This document shows, in pieces, positions 47,211 through 59,480 of a stretch of DNA of 64,000 nucleotides. A program made the position numbers and the translations under genes. The notes below the pieces were generated by a model. It did not search any database. It had not been told where the DNA came from and was given only the letters and a program-made list of their open reading frames with translations. The number at the start of each line of letters is the position of its first letter. Positions within the stretch are counted from its first letter, which is position 1. The stretch is from the NCBI GenBank assembly GCA_963682095.1, contig OY821762.1, positions 15,572,278-15,636,277 on the forward strand, in the 5' to 3' direction. The DNA comes from Potentilla sterilis (Eukaryota > Streptophyta > Magnoliopsida > Rosales > Rosaceae).

Positions 47211-50200
47211 CACTACTACAAAAAACTCAATACACAACACAAATCAGACAACACTTTGAAAGTTACAAGTTGTGTGAATCACTGAACTGTTTCACACAAC
47301 CTAAAGTGAATAATTTGTGTTGTATGATGGTACACATTTTCCATATTCTGAAAAACATTTTTTCAGATTTTATCACACAACTCTGAGACACATTTTTTGT
47401 TGTATGATTAATGAAAATCTTGGCGGCAGAATTCCCTCCGACATTGAAACTCAAATTTGGGCAAGGTCTAGATGGACAAACAACAAAGTTATTGTTTTGT
47501 GTTGTGTGATAATGTCACATCCTGCATTAGGTGTCACCAAGTGTAAGGTGACAAATACTTGTACAACAGAATTTTGTAGTTTTGTTGTATGACTTGGTTT
47601 GCTTGTCATTCTCCCACATTCATTTTGGCTCCAATGGCTTGGGTAGCAATTCTCAAAGCGGGAAATTTGCCTCCATAGTTTTCTGGTTTTGAAAACATAC
47701 ATGTGTTATAATTCTCACAACAATTGTTTTCTATTCTGTTGTGCAATTGTTTTGAAGCTTCTACAAGAACACACACATGGAATACCTAGTATAAAGAAAA
47801 GAAAACTGGTACAACAATTTTATAGTTTTCTGTTGTACGAAGAAAAACTTAATACCATGCCAAACTTCCCAAAATTGAAAATTGTGGCTAGCGGTAAATT
47901 TCCCTCTCAAAATCACCCATTTGAGCCAAAATGAAAAATATGCCACATCTAATATATTTTCAGTTGTGTCATAAACTTAGAATATATTGAAAACATATTT
48001 AATAACCTAACAAGTTCTCTCTTCACAACTCACAGAACTCCCCTCTCACATAACGAAGGCTTCTCTCTCCCAAATACGAAAAACCCCGAACTCTCTCTCT
48101 CGATCCCGAGCTCGAACTCACCCACACTCCGGTCAGCACTCTAATGCTCTTCCGACGAAGCCCTAAACTCGAAAACAGTAAGCCGTAAACTCGAAACGAA
48201 TTCGTTTTCAAGCCATAAATTTGATTAGCCTTCAATTTCAGCCCTAATTCTCTTATGTTTCTCTCTTTCTCAATTTAGACTTCGAAGTAGTGGCTTGCCT
48301 CCCCTCGCCGTCGTAGGGCCTGGATTCGGTGTTGTCGTCGAGCTCCAGCTCCGGAAGCAGGCCGTCTCATCGAAGCCGCCATCCTCACCGTCACTAGTGG
48401 CGCTCAGGTTGACCTCACTCCTCCCCCTCAGGCCACCCTGAACCCCTAGACCATGGCCTCCTTCAAGTAAGCTCAGGTCTCTTTATTTCTCTCTCTATTT
48501 TGCCATTTTGAATTTCAATTTTGGAAATTGAGATTAGAATTTAGGGATTTGAAGAGGTCACTCTAAAACTCTTATATTTGTGCAAATAATCCCTTCAGAC
48601 CATGATTTGAGTTCTTTGAATTTTGCCAAGTCCATGAGCTCGCGAATCAGTAAGCCCTCTTTTCTTCTTCTTCTGGATTCAATTCGATTGCTCAAGATTT
48701 TAGTTGTGTGCTTTACGTTGTTCAATTAACAGTGTTAAATTTTGTGGTAATTTGAATCCGCGATTGTTTTGTTTTTCTGTTTTCAGTTGATTTAAGTTTC
48801 TAATCTATTCAGTGGGGATTTTTAGCTACTTTGCAGGCTTTGGGAGATAATTCTTAGCGAGTTGGGGTTCAGAGATACATTCAACAAAGTCAAGGTCATT
48901 GACTCTGTTAACCTGTTAACTATTGTGTATAGTATTTTGTTGTAGTTGGAGTTCGGGATTGTGATTGGATGCTTTAGGATAAGCAATAAGGAGCTAGATG
49001 AGAAGATTGAGCGGCAAAGAGTACATGTGAAGCAGATGGGCCCCAAATTGCAGGACAAAGGCGAAAAGCTTTGGATCCGTCTGAAGAAGATGCAAGATGA
49101 GAAGTGGTACTGACTTCAACACCCTGAGAGGGTATGCAAGTTTTCTGGGTTTTTGTAAAGTTTTGAGTCTTTTTTATTGTTTTCGTGTTTGGTTTTGTCA
49201 GAAATGGTGGAAATTTTGAAGGGAAAGTTTGGATTTTTATGCTTGTACTTGTTGTGTTGAGATGATATGTATGCAAGGTTCATGATCAGAGTTGTGGCAT
49301 TGTGATTTTTAATGTGTTTTTGGGGATACCAAACTGATTGATTACTGTGTCATAGTGGAGGCTTCATTTGTGGTTTTGTACAATGCTGCTTCATGTGGGC
49401 TATTAGTTGGGATGTTTAGGGTTTAGTTTTGGGAATGCTGCTGTGAAGTACCTATCAAAATGGATTCTGACTGTAGTTGCTTTTTGATTGAATAGGATAA
49501 CAGTGAGGTGGAGAAGCCTATTCAAGCAGCGAGCTCTGCAGGTAAGATTCTTTTGTTCTTTCATCTAAACCATGTACTGAATTTGATGCGATTGCGTACA
49601 GTGGTTATTTCAATATTCATCGTCTGTTTTTGAGAGTTCCTGAATGTGACTTGTAGGTGATTCTAATGGCTTCGGAGAGGAGGCTACAAACTCCAGGCAA
49701 GCGACGTTCTTCATTTGCTACACTCCTTTCTCGAAAGTTGGATGACTATCTAATGGACTTGACCATGTCTTTCTTTCTAGTTTTATTTAAGGGTCTGTCA
49801 ATTTGTAATATTATTGCTTCCATCCATCCTTAATCTATTTAACAGAGATTCTCACATTAACACTCATATCTTGTCGGAGTATGTCATCAGCTTCAGAGCT
49901 ACTTTCTTGAAAGGTATGCAGATCAACCTAGCATTGCTTTGATCATCAAGTATCATAAGGCACACAGAGTAAGTACTTGATCCCCAATTCCCATTGCTTT
50001 TGTATCTACTCCGGTTTCCCAAATTTTAATATTTTTAAGGCTGTAAACTATGTGTTAAAGAGAGAAACAGCTTTACTGGTTTTCCTGAAAACGAATTTCT
50101 GCTGTGCTCATTTTTCCCTTTTCATTACCCACTTTCCAGTCCTCCAATTGATCCGAATTTTTTATAAGTATCCCTTCTATTAGCTAACTATTGATCTGGA

Positions 50201-51450
50201 AATTTTCAGCTTAATTCGTCGGACAATGAATGTTTGGTGATTTTACAAAGATTGATATACATTTGGTTATATTTCCAGAAATTTTCAGAGAACCTCTTTA
50301 CTACAGATCTGCTTGGAATGCTCATTTGATCCATTTATTTTCTGTTCTTTTTATGCAAGAAACTAGACTTCCTAAAAGTCGTTTTAAAATTGATTTCAAG
50401 TCTTTTGGACATTAAATGATCACTTGGTGAATTTTCTAATTTGACACTACAGCTTGTATTTCTTCTGTTAGATTCTGCAACTCAGTCAGTTTTTCTTCAA
50501 CTTCTGAAACACTTCCCGATGTCCAAAATGCCTGAAATTTTAGTATGTTTCTCCTTAATGTGTCCACTTTTAGCCTGGAAAATTTCTTAGTACAGCACCA
50601 ATGTGGGATAGGTTTATTCCCTCTACACCTTTTGCTGGTATATATTGCATGAAAGATTGTCTTTTGCCTGCTTTTTAGGTTGGTCAATCCATTTAGTGTT
50701 TGTTTGGTTGATACATGTATTGCTTTGGATCGCTTTGTGTTTGACAGGATGATATAGGGCCACATCTGAATGAGGACACTATTCTGGCGGATCAAGTTTG
50801 CTGCTTGCAGAATTTGATGCAGAGTTGGTGTTGAGGTAGCAGAGTTGCTGCAAAGGCTCTTTCATTTGAGGAAAAGCAAATGGGCAACAAGTCCTTTGTC
50901 TATGTAGACTTTTAGGTGAAGTTAGAAATTTGTTTTTGGAATCTGTATGCCATGTTTGGAACAATTGTGTACACAGGCTACTAAAATGATATGAAGGTTT
51001 TATGCAATGTTTTAATGGTAATGGCTAGCTGATACTATTTTTATGGTAAAGCTTCAGGTTTTGATATACAATAGTTTATGCTTTTGTGAATATCATGTGT
51101 TGTACAATACGACTAAAATCCACATCAAACCTGTGTCACAAAATCTTCAAATCTGTTGTTTGATTTGTAGAATCATACAACTCAATAAATATGAAACGAA
51201 ATCAGTTGTCTGAATCAGACAACTGAATAAGTAAGAAATGAAATCTATTGTGTGAATGAGATAACTGAATAAAAATGCAATATTCTGTTGTATGTTTAAA
51301 AATCATACAACAGAAAAATATATAAGTTCTGTTGTATGAACTAGACATGTCAGTGCAACGCATGCCAAGCCAGCCATGACATGGCCTATAAGTTGTACAA
51401 CAGAAACTAAAAGTGACTTGTCGGACGTTTCATCACACAAGCTCGAGATA
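47211..51450 (+). mobile_element. X1: CACTA-like element with captured sequence, right end missing
   Basis: It starts CACTACTACAAAAAACTC with ACACAAC-type subterminal words. The left 800 and right 670 or so bases resemble X2 (53452-60157). The right end stops at CACACAAGCTCGAGATAT, where X2 continues to its TIR; about 75 bases, including the TIR, are lost. The middle (48250-50900) carries exon-like pieces absent from X2, so the interior is cargo. Confidence 0.75.
48820..49720 (+). pseudogene. Captured gene fragment in X1, unrecognised
   Basis: One open stretch at 48985-49110 encodes NKELDEKIERQRVHVKQMG, followed by LQDKGEKLWIRLKKMQDE and a stop. Another at 49494-49541 encodes NSEVEKPIQAASSAG with a GTAAGATT donor, and 49657-49698 encodes DSNGFGEEATNSR. 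The spacing looks like exons of a host gene with intact splice sites but no complete frame. I cannot name the source gene. Confidence 0.45.
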
Positions 51451-52145
51451 TTAACTATTAACTATCATATATAGGAACTATCAAAATAACTAGTCACTAT
51501 CAAAGTAACTATCAAATTAACTAGTAACTATCATAATAACTATCACAGTAACTATAAACTATCATTGAAACTATCACAGTAACTAGAAACTATCATATAA
51601 ATTACTACACCAAAAATTGCATCATAGGACGAAAAAAAACCGTTGTCTGAATCTTCTCTATACCGTTGTGTATACGAGCGCTGTCTGATAAAAATCAGAC
51701 AACCAACTGTCGAGAAGCTGTCGAGCAGCTTTCAGGTTTTCTGCTGAGAATCACACAACGATGAAACAATATGTTGTGTGAAATTTTGGTCACATAACAG
51801 TAGAAACTGTTGTGTGATATGTTAGTCATACAACGTAATTTTTCTCTCTATCATGTTGTGTGATATATTATTCATACAACGTAATTATTTCCATATCCCA
51901 TTGTGTGATTATTCAATCACACAACGTTGCATCAGAACTCTGTTTTTTTTTTTTTTTGTATGATCATTGATTCAAACAAGGTTCGATTGTGTATGCAGAC
52001 AACGTTGGATTGTCATATAACTCGTGTTGTGTGATTATTGTATTCATACAACGTTTTATGAACATAAAAATCTAGTTCTGTGAAAACTTTGTTCACACAA
52101 CATGTCATTGAGTTTGTTGTCTGAGCTTTACATACAATGACTAAA
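51450..52145. mobile_element. AGTAACTATC tail and third CACTA-like fragment X3
   Basis: AGTAACTATC words run to about 51600. Then CTACACCAAAAATTGC, a CACTA-like end lacking its first bases, begins a 540-base stretch. It is full of ACACAACG and TTGTGTGAT words in both orientations. No opposite end is seen. The words differ slightly from those of X1 and X2, so it may be a related family. Confidence 0.55.
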
Positions 52146-52931
52146 TGAACAATAGCTTCTATAAAAACCAAAATTGCTACAAAAGAAACCGAAATCATCT
52201 ATATCATTGTCATAACCTTAATCCGGATATAAGAAACATGCCCATAATCTAAACAACAATTAAATATAAACAAAGCATTCTAATACATGTCCATCAATTT
52301 GACACATCAAAAGTTGATACATATAGTCTATAATTGTATCAAAAACATATCACATATAATGCATGAAATATTGTACCAGCTGAAAAACACGACACAGATG
52401 CCTTCACTTGAACAAGTGCAACTACCTCAATCATGGCTCGACCACATAATTCTGGACAAAGTTTGCCCACTCCACTCTCACCTCATCCAAATCTGTTTGA
52501 CTATATTCAAGGGCATTATCATTCCTCTCCCACTAAAGTACAATCAAAATAGAGAAATGCATAAGTATCAGAAAATGAATCCATATGAACAAAATAGAGA
52601 AATGCATAAGTATCAGAAAATGAATCCATATGAAGCGGGATATTGAAACAGAAGTTGCAAATTGAGGATGCACTTCAAAAGAATCCAATGCAAATAAAGG
52701 AGTTTACGTTGAAGAGGATAAAGGACTAGAGAGTAAACTTCAATTGATTTGAGTAAACATGGGATCACAATTCATATCATAAGGCAGACTATCTCAGTAC
52801 AAAACAGCTTAAATGTCTGAGCTGCCAGATATAAACTATGAGAGTATGGTATTCTATAAAATCCACAATAGTCGGAAGATTTCAATGATTACCAAAACTA
52901 TTATTCAAGAAGGCAGCAAAAAAAAACTTAC
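52146..52931. other. Spacer with a 42-base tandem duplication
   Basis: AT-rich, with GAGAAATGCATAAGTATCAG plus AAAATGAATCCATATGAA present twice in tandem (52549-52633). It adjoins the 3' side of the HRD3 pseudogene and may include its former introns. No further HRD3 exon is recognised. Confidence 0.5.
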
Positions 52932-54295
52932 CAGAATACCATTGGCATAATTCTTTCGTATATATAAGCTTGCAAGGGCTAGTGTGACTGGTAATTTCAC
53001 TGCGGGATTGATCTTAAGGGCTTGATCGTAGTAACGTTTGGCAAGGTGGAGATCCAAAGGTAACACTTGTCCATGCTCATGCATGTAGCCCAGGTTGAAC
53101 ATGGCTTGTGCATTAGATTAGGACCTAGCATGCTTGTAATTAAGCCTTTGTTGTACGTTCATAATCCCTCTCAATACCCTAAGAAACGAAGAAACAGAAA
53201 TAGTCAAGCAAATATCAATCTGTATAAGTATCTTAAAGACTAATTTAGCTAAATGATGAGCATATAAAATCTTGTGATACCTACCTGACCATAGTAATAT
53301 GTATCCCTGATCAGCAAAGCAGCATGTTCATTACCCTGCTCAGATGCCTGCCACCATAAAGAATGTGTCCGCTGATACCTTTCTGCATATGTACAGAAGC
53401 CAGATTCTCCCATGCACATGCTATATTCTCCGTACTTGTCAAGAATTCATGCACTAGTACAAAAATGTCACTACACAACACATATCAGACAACAATTTGG
53501 AAGAAATTAGTTGTATGAATGACTGAACTGCTTCACACAACCTAAACTGATTAATTTGTGTTGTATGAGGGTACACATTTTCTATACTTTGAAAAAAAAT
53601 TTCTTAGATTTTGTCACACAACTCTGACACATATTTTCTGTTGTATGTAGAATGAAAATCTTGGCGGCAGAACTCCCTCCGACATTAAAACTCAAATTTG
53701 GGCAAGGTCTAGATGGATATACAACAAATTTCTTGTTTTGTGTTGTGTGATAATGTCACATCTTGCATTAGGTGTCAATAAGTGCAAGGTGACAAATACT
53801 TGTACACCAGAATTTTGTAGTTCTGTTGTATGACTTGTTTTGCTTGTCATTCCCCCACATTCATTTTGGCTCTAATGGCTTGGGGGTAGCATTTCTCAAA
53901 GCGGAAAATTTGCCTCCATAGTTTTTTGGTTTTGAAAACATACACGTGTTACAATTCTCACAACAACTATTTTCTTTTCTGTTGTGCAATTATTTTGAAG
54001 CTTCTACAAGAACACACCTATGTTATACCTAGTGTTAAAAAAAAAAAAATTGGTAGAATAGTTTAAAAGCCTTCAGTTGTATGAAGGAAAAACCTAATGA
54101 CAGATCAAACTTGCCAAATTTTAGGTCGGCGGCAAATTTTTCTCTTTTGTAAAAACATTTGAGCCAAATTTTTATTTTCTGTTGACTTGACAAATTTCTA
54201 AGACACATTCAATTCAACTCTCGGGTTCTCTCTCTTCACAAAGACCCACAACTCTATTACTCTCACAAAACTCACAAATCTCAAGTCTCTCTTCT

Positions 54296-55138
54296 AGGGG
54301 TGGGCGCGGGCCGGGCCGAGCCCAAAAATCACAAAGCCCGACCCGAAGCCCGAACCTCTCGGGCCGAGCCGAGCCGGGTTTTTTTGAAGTCGAGGACCGG
54401 CCCGGGCCCGAGCCCACGGGCCGAGCCGGGTTTTCGGGCTTTTTCGGGCTTGGCGTGACCGGAGGAGAGGTGAGGTACTGCGCCGCCAGAGAGAAGATCG
54501 GCGATGCGGTCGGCGGGTTTGGGGTCAGCGGAGGCGTCGTAGAGGCAGTTGAGGAGCATAGGGAGGCCGTCGGAGGCGAGAGTGTGGATGGTTTTCTCGA
54601 GATCTTCGACGGCGATTTGGTGGGTGTAGCGGTCGGAGAGCTTGGAGAGGGAGGTGAGGATGCGTTGTTTGAGTTCGACCATGGCGAGGTGGGAGGAGAG
54701 AGAAGAAGAGGAGGAGGACCGGAGTGGCGGCCGTGGCGGTGGGGTGCTCGTGCTCGTGGAGTTTGGGGGTTTTGTGGGTTTTGAGATTCTGGGTCCGGCG
54801 AAACTCATGGGGGGGTGAGAGAAGAAGAGAAAGGGGTGGCTGAGATAAGGAGAGAAGGGAGGGTTGAGAGCAGAAGAACAAGAGGGGAGGGGCGGCTGTG
54901 AGAGATGAAGTGATGAACTCTGATTTTTTTTTTTATATATATATATATATATATAAAGTCGGGCCGGGTCGGGTTTTCGGGTCCAAAAATATTCAAGCCC
55001 GAGCTCGGACCGTCAATACAATTTTCGGGCCGGACTTTCCTCAGGCCGGGCCTAACAAATTTTGGGCTCGGCCCGTGTCGGGCTTTTTTCGGGTTTTCGG
55101 GCCGGGCTTTCGGGTTTTCGAGCCCAGACGCCCACCCT
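54296..55138. mobile_element. GC-rich inverted-terminal element carrying captured coding sequence
   Basis: The termini AGGGGTGGGCG and CGCCCACCCT are inverted repeats, and GGGCCGGGCCGAGCCC-type words fill both arms. It is related in style to 9861-10278. The target duplication is not clean (CTCTTC on both sides). It includes a (TA)n run at 54934-54954 and the captured fragment 54515-54808. It is absent from X1, so it inserted into X2. Confidence 0.7.
54515..54808 (-). pseudogene. TORTIFOLIA1/SPIRAL2-like gene fragment captured in GC-rich element
   Basis: On -, from ATG 54808: MSFAGPRISKPTKPPNSTS, a Pro/Ser-rich head. From codon 43, ELKQRILTSLSKLSDRYTHQ continues IAVEDLEKTIHTLASDG and MLLNCLYDASADPKPA. 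This matches the first HEAT-type repeats of plant TORTIFOLIA1-like microtubule proteins from memory of the family. After DPKPA the sequence leaves the family and runs into element sequence. It has no introns and is about 98 codons versus several hundred normally. It is a fragment, not a working gene. Confidence 0.7.
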
Positions 55139-55203
55139 AGCCTCTTCACAAAAACCCGTCTCTCTCTTCAAAATCTCGCTCAGTCCCCTCAGCTCTCAGT
55201 CTC

Positions 55204-55930
55204 TCAGTCTCTCCCCAAAATCTCCAGATCTGAACTCTCTCTCTCCTCAGCGACGCCTTCCAGTGAGGTCGTCATCGACGAGATGATCGAAGGCCGGTAT
55301 CGAATTGATCTCCGCTCGAGAAGACCCTCAAAGGTCACTGAACCCAGGCCGTCGCCGCTATCAGCAACAAAGCCGTCCCTCACAAAATCAGGGACGAGCT
55401 TGGTCCACTTGCCTCCCTTCACCTCCCACACCGACTCTACGTCCTCCTCCGACGCTAGGGCATACGCCAGCCTGAGCTGGCAGAAGCAACAGGCCACGGC
55501 GGCTAGGAGTATAGACAAGAATAGGATGAGGTTATGAGACGAACCGCCGCCGCTGTTGTCGTGCCACCACCATGAAGATGATTCAAACGGATGAGGCGGC
55601 AGGACGTGAGAGCGGAATTGTGGCGGTGAGTTGAGATGAAGGGAGGAGAAGAGTGGAGTGGAGTTGAGTGCGGCGGAGGTGGTGGCGGCGGCGAGGTTGG
55701 AAGTGGATTTTGGTTCCTTGGGTGAACAAGGACTTGGAAACGCAGCCCATCTCGCTTCTTCCGCACTCTCCCTCCTTTCTCAGTCCGGCTTTGTTGCTGA
55801 TAGCTTTGCTGCAACTCGACTAAAACCTTACCCGAAATCGAGTTACAATCAGAAACCTCAAAACTCAACTACGCCTCTCCTGAAGCTGGCTCATCTTCTC
55901 AACTTCTCCACCACGTTCGTCGCCGCTCTC
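55204..55930. pseudogene. Unrecognised captured exon-like segment in X2
   Basis: A GC-rich stretch is open on both strands. On -, 55518-55204 reads a hydrophobic start (SILLAAVACCFCQLRLAYAL) then a soluble part (ESVWEVKGGKWTKLVPDF), like a short signal-anchored protein. The upstream minus frame 55868-55503 contains NHLHGGG and is not contiguous. I cannot name the source. It could be a captured first exon. Confidence 0.35.
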
Positions 55931-56365
55931 TAGGTCACTCTCATCAGCGACATCACCATGTTCAAGTATGTTTCCTTTTCTTTCAATTTATAGAATTGTG
56001 GGCTTTGAATTATGATTGATATTGAAATCAGGGCTTTGAAATATTACACTTTCAATTGAACTTGTGAAGCACCATTGCTTGCAAAAAGCCAACCATTTGA
56101 TTTTATTTTATGAAGACTTTTTACAGTCTTGTAAGGGAATAGTGTGAGTATGTAGTATGGAGTAGGAGATTTTAGTCACTTTTGTAGAAGCTGATGTTTC
56201 ACTTGGCCACAGATTAAGCAAAACGCATTCTTCCCTGCGGATCTGCTTTAACTTGCAACTACAAACGCAGATGGTGTCTGCTACATTGAGGTTTTCCTTT
56301 TATCTTTTTTAATGTTTAGCAAGTGAATATTTATTCATGTATAACGGACAGGTTCTCCCAGTTTC

Positions 56366-56399
<34 letters not shown>

Positions 56400-56406
56400 C
56401 CTCTTG

Positions 56407-57173
56407 GTGCCGACTGCAAATTTGGATGGGGAAACAAATTTAAAAATCAGAAAAGCTTTGGAAAAGACTTGGGATTACTTGACCCCTGAGAAAGCATCTG
56501 AATTTAAAGGTTTGGGATTCTTGTTAATACACTTATCAGTCCATATAAATGCACGTTTGTATACTTGGTGTCTGTCAGTGGGTGATTCAAGTACTCATGT
56601 GAAATGTAATGATTGTTAATCTTAATGGTTGAATTCAAGTGTTGTCTCAATCTAATGAATACTCTATGCCTAATTGCAGGAGAAGTGCAGTGTAATTCAC
56701 TATACACTTTCAGTGGCAATCTCATTATTGACAAGCAGACACTACCTCTCTCTCCTAACCATCTTCTTCTTCTTCTTCGTGTATGATATTTATTTCTCAT
56801 AATTTCCTTTTCCTTGCTATTTTATATTTGGTGGAATTGTATCAAGAAGGTGATTTCAATGTGGCCACCCCTGTTTGTTGCAAATATACTTATGCATCCC
56901 AAAAGAGTAGTCTTTTATGAATTGTTGCAGTACTGAATATTATTAGTTCCGTCATGTGGTATGCCAGAACTATTGTTCTTACCGTAATAATAATGCAGTG
57001 ATTCTCTCTATTGTTAAATGTAATTTGGTTTTGTATATTGATGCTGATTTTGATTTTGACTGACTCAAAATTGGTGAAACTGACATGGCTTACTCATTTC
57101 TTTTCAGGGATGCAGTCTTAGGAACACGGAATACATAGTTGCGGCTGTTGTATTTACAGGTCACGAAACCAAG
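56407..57173 (+). pseudogene. ALA-like: P4-ATPase (ALA-type flippase) fragment captured in X2
   Basis: Three exons with intact splice sites are seen. 56407-56509 encodes TANLDGETNLKIRKALEKTW then DYLTPEKASEFK. 56680-56780 encodes EVQCNSLYTFSGNLII then DKQTLPLSPNHLL. 57108-57173 encodes GCSLRNTEYIVAAVVFTGHE. This is the actuator-domain region (DGET motif) of plant aminophospholipid ATPases, which flip lipids across membranes. A CTT expansion lengthens the Leu run in exon 2. A poly-A/T tract precedes exon 1. The phosphorylation (DKTG) and membrane segments are absent, so it is only a fragment. Confidence 0.9.
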
Positions 57174-59480
57174 GTATCATGAAGTGCAGTAAATTTTATC
57201 ATGATTAGTGGAACATTTGTAGTAAAGAACGAGTGTACTGAAATAAATAGGAACTGGAAGGTCAATCTTTAAGGATCGGAAATCTTCACAATCTTTGTGT
57301 GAATATATAGAATGAGATGATCCAGGACTCCAACTTATCCAAATTCAAATCTGAAATCCCAAGTTCACAGGTTAGCTTCTTGCTCTTTTCTTTAGTATTA
57401 GTTGTTAACATGGGCTTGAATATTGTGTTGCTCTGATACAGGTGAACGACTTTTATGTTTTTGTTGTTAATGAAAGAAAAATACCTGAGAAATTGAGTTG
57501 ATTATGAGAAGCTATGTGGTTCCCTTATTTTGCTTGTTGCCGTTTAAAATATGAATGTTGTTTTGTAATGAGAACATGATAATTGGGCGCAGTACTGGAG
57601 TATGCTTTGTGATTGCTCACAATTGTTTTCATTCAATTTGTTGCGTGTCTTGATGGCATGCTAATCTGAACTGTGTTTTTGGGTTTCGACCCAGGATGTT
57701 TTCTCTAAGCTTCCTATTAACAATTGTACTCATGAGTTTTGAGTCTATCCTATAAAATTTTGAGTTACAGAATATGGCAATTTTCATGATTTATGTGCCC
57801 AGCTCAAGTCTGCCAATCTTGACACATTTTGGTTTTAATGGAATATATGATTTCTAAGTTCCTTTTGACTTCATCTTATAGATCTAGTGCGTCACCTATC
57901 AACATATATGAATGTATTACTTCTCTTTTCCCGTTTAGAGGTATCTGAAATATTGATTTCACTCAAAATATGATCAAGCCCCACACCCTGTTAATTGTGA
58001 GAGGAAGGTAGACAGAGCATCACCCTTTAATATGAGAGAGAGGTATAGAGAGCATTATGATGAGTGGTTTGGCCCTAATCGCGGTTTCTCAAACTCTCTG
58101 TACCTAGTTGAGTTACAAGGACAACCTTTGTCATTTTCATTTTGTTCATGTCATTATGTAAACCTAACTGGAACAAGCTCTAGGAAGCTACTCTCTGCTT
58201 GCCCACTATAGTTGTGAACTTTTGATGATTTTATGCATATGCAGGTGTAATTTGTTCTCGGAGGCATTCAAAGTGGAGGTAGCATCAGTTCTTTCATGGT
58301 CTTATCAAGCGAATGTGATCATGAGGTTATTTCATCTCCTTTTGTTTTGATTATCCTTGTCAATCTTTTTAAACTGGAATGTAATCTTAGTAGGCCATTG
58401 CTACTGTTATAACAAATCATGTGAGATATTTTGTGGTGTCTTCTCATTTATACATAGTACAATTAAATCTGCTCACATTTTGGTGTGTATTATGGGGAAA
58501 TGTTCATAGTTTTTATTTCTTCATAGGGATTACATCAAGTGAAGCAGCCACATGTTGCCTCGGTGCTGCTTAGGTACAACATGAAAATAACTTGAAAATG
58601 TCTTCTCCTTTCCTTAAATACACGCAAGCTCTAAATGTAACAAGAAAACATACATGTATTAGCAAATGGTGTGACTACGTAGTTGGTGGACTAAACAGTT
58701 TGGTTTCTGCTAAGTAGCAGAATGTGCTTTATGTTTTATTTTTCTGTCAATGAGCAAAGAGCATACAGATTTCTCAGTAAACTTATCAGATAGCTAGGCA
58801 TATTGCTCGTTGTGATTTCAGTAGGCATGGCCTTGACTAAATTTTTTATTTTTCTCTTAGTCTCTTAGACATATGTATATATATCAGGTTTTTCTTTAAT
58901 ACTAATTAGGTACCTTGTCTGCTGTGGAATAACTTCAGGGTTAGTTTTGAGTTGGAACCTGGAGCAGTTGGAAACACAACCGATTTGGAAGCAAACAAGA
59001 GAATTGAATGGGGTTTAAAGAAGGTATGGTTTCTACAAATTATACTATTTTGAACTCATCCTTTACAATGAAGGTTTAGCATGGCATATGATTCTACTAT
59101 TAACCAGATGATGCTTCATAAATGATTCTAGTAGAATTTCTACTGTGAGTTTTTCATTTGTGATAGTTGGTGGTACAATATACGTGTGCATACTTTCAAC
59201 CATTATTTATCTCTAATCTGTATTCAAATCAATTTTCCTTAGAATGTGTTAATTTAGGCCATTGATATTACCATATAGAGGGAAAGTAAGTATGGATAAG
59301 TGGTCTTCTGGAAATACTTGGATAATGTGGAGAGGTTTTGACTTGGGTTTTTTTTTTTTGAATTCAGGTTTTGATCTTTATGGATTATGTGATTCAGTGT
59401 TCTACTCCACCATCTGCTACACTGCTCTGTGCCTCTAGGTTGAAGAAGAAACAACTGCCATATGATCCTACTTGCTGGTG
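57174..59480. other. X2 interior with further exon-like pieces
   Basis: Mostly AT-rich intron-like sequence. One stretch at about 58939-59022 is preceded by an AG and followed by GTATGG, and encodes VSFELEPGAVGNTTDLEANK then RIEWGLKK. Another at 58528-58573 encodes TSSEAATCCLGAA. Sources are unrecognised; both are probably captured exons. Positions 59480-60080 match the right part of X1. Confidence 0.4.

Larger units (their letters stand above)
45492..51605 (+). mobile_element. MULE-2: partial relative of MULE-1, split by X1
   Basis: It starts GGGCTATTTATAAAAAATGG, like MULE-1 (GGGCTAATTATAAAAAAGGG). The same leader, coding exons and AGTAACTATC blocks follow. X1 sits at 47211-51450, then AGTAACTATC blocks resume (51450-51605) before another CACTA-like sequence. 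No mudrA part or right end is found in the window, so the element is truncated. Confidence 0.8.

Noticed and set aside
56370..56400. Poly-A tract as evidence of a processed flippase retrocopy
   Set aside because: The fragment keeps its introns with splice sites, so it was captured as DNA; the A run is on the wrong side.
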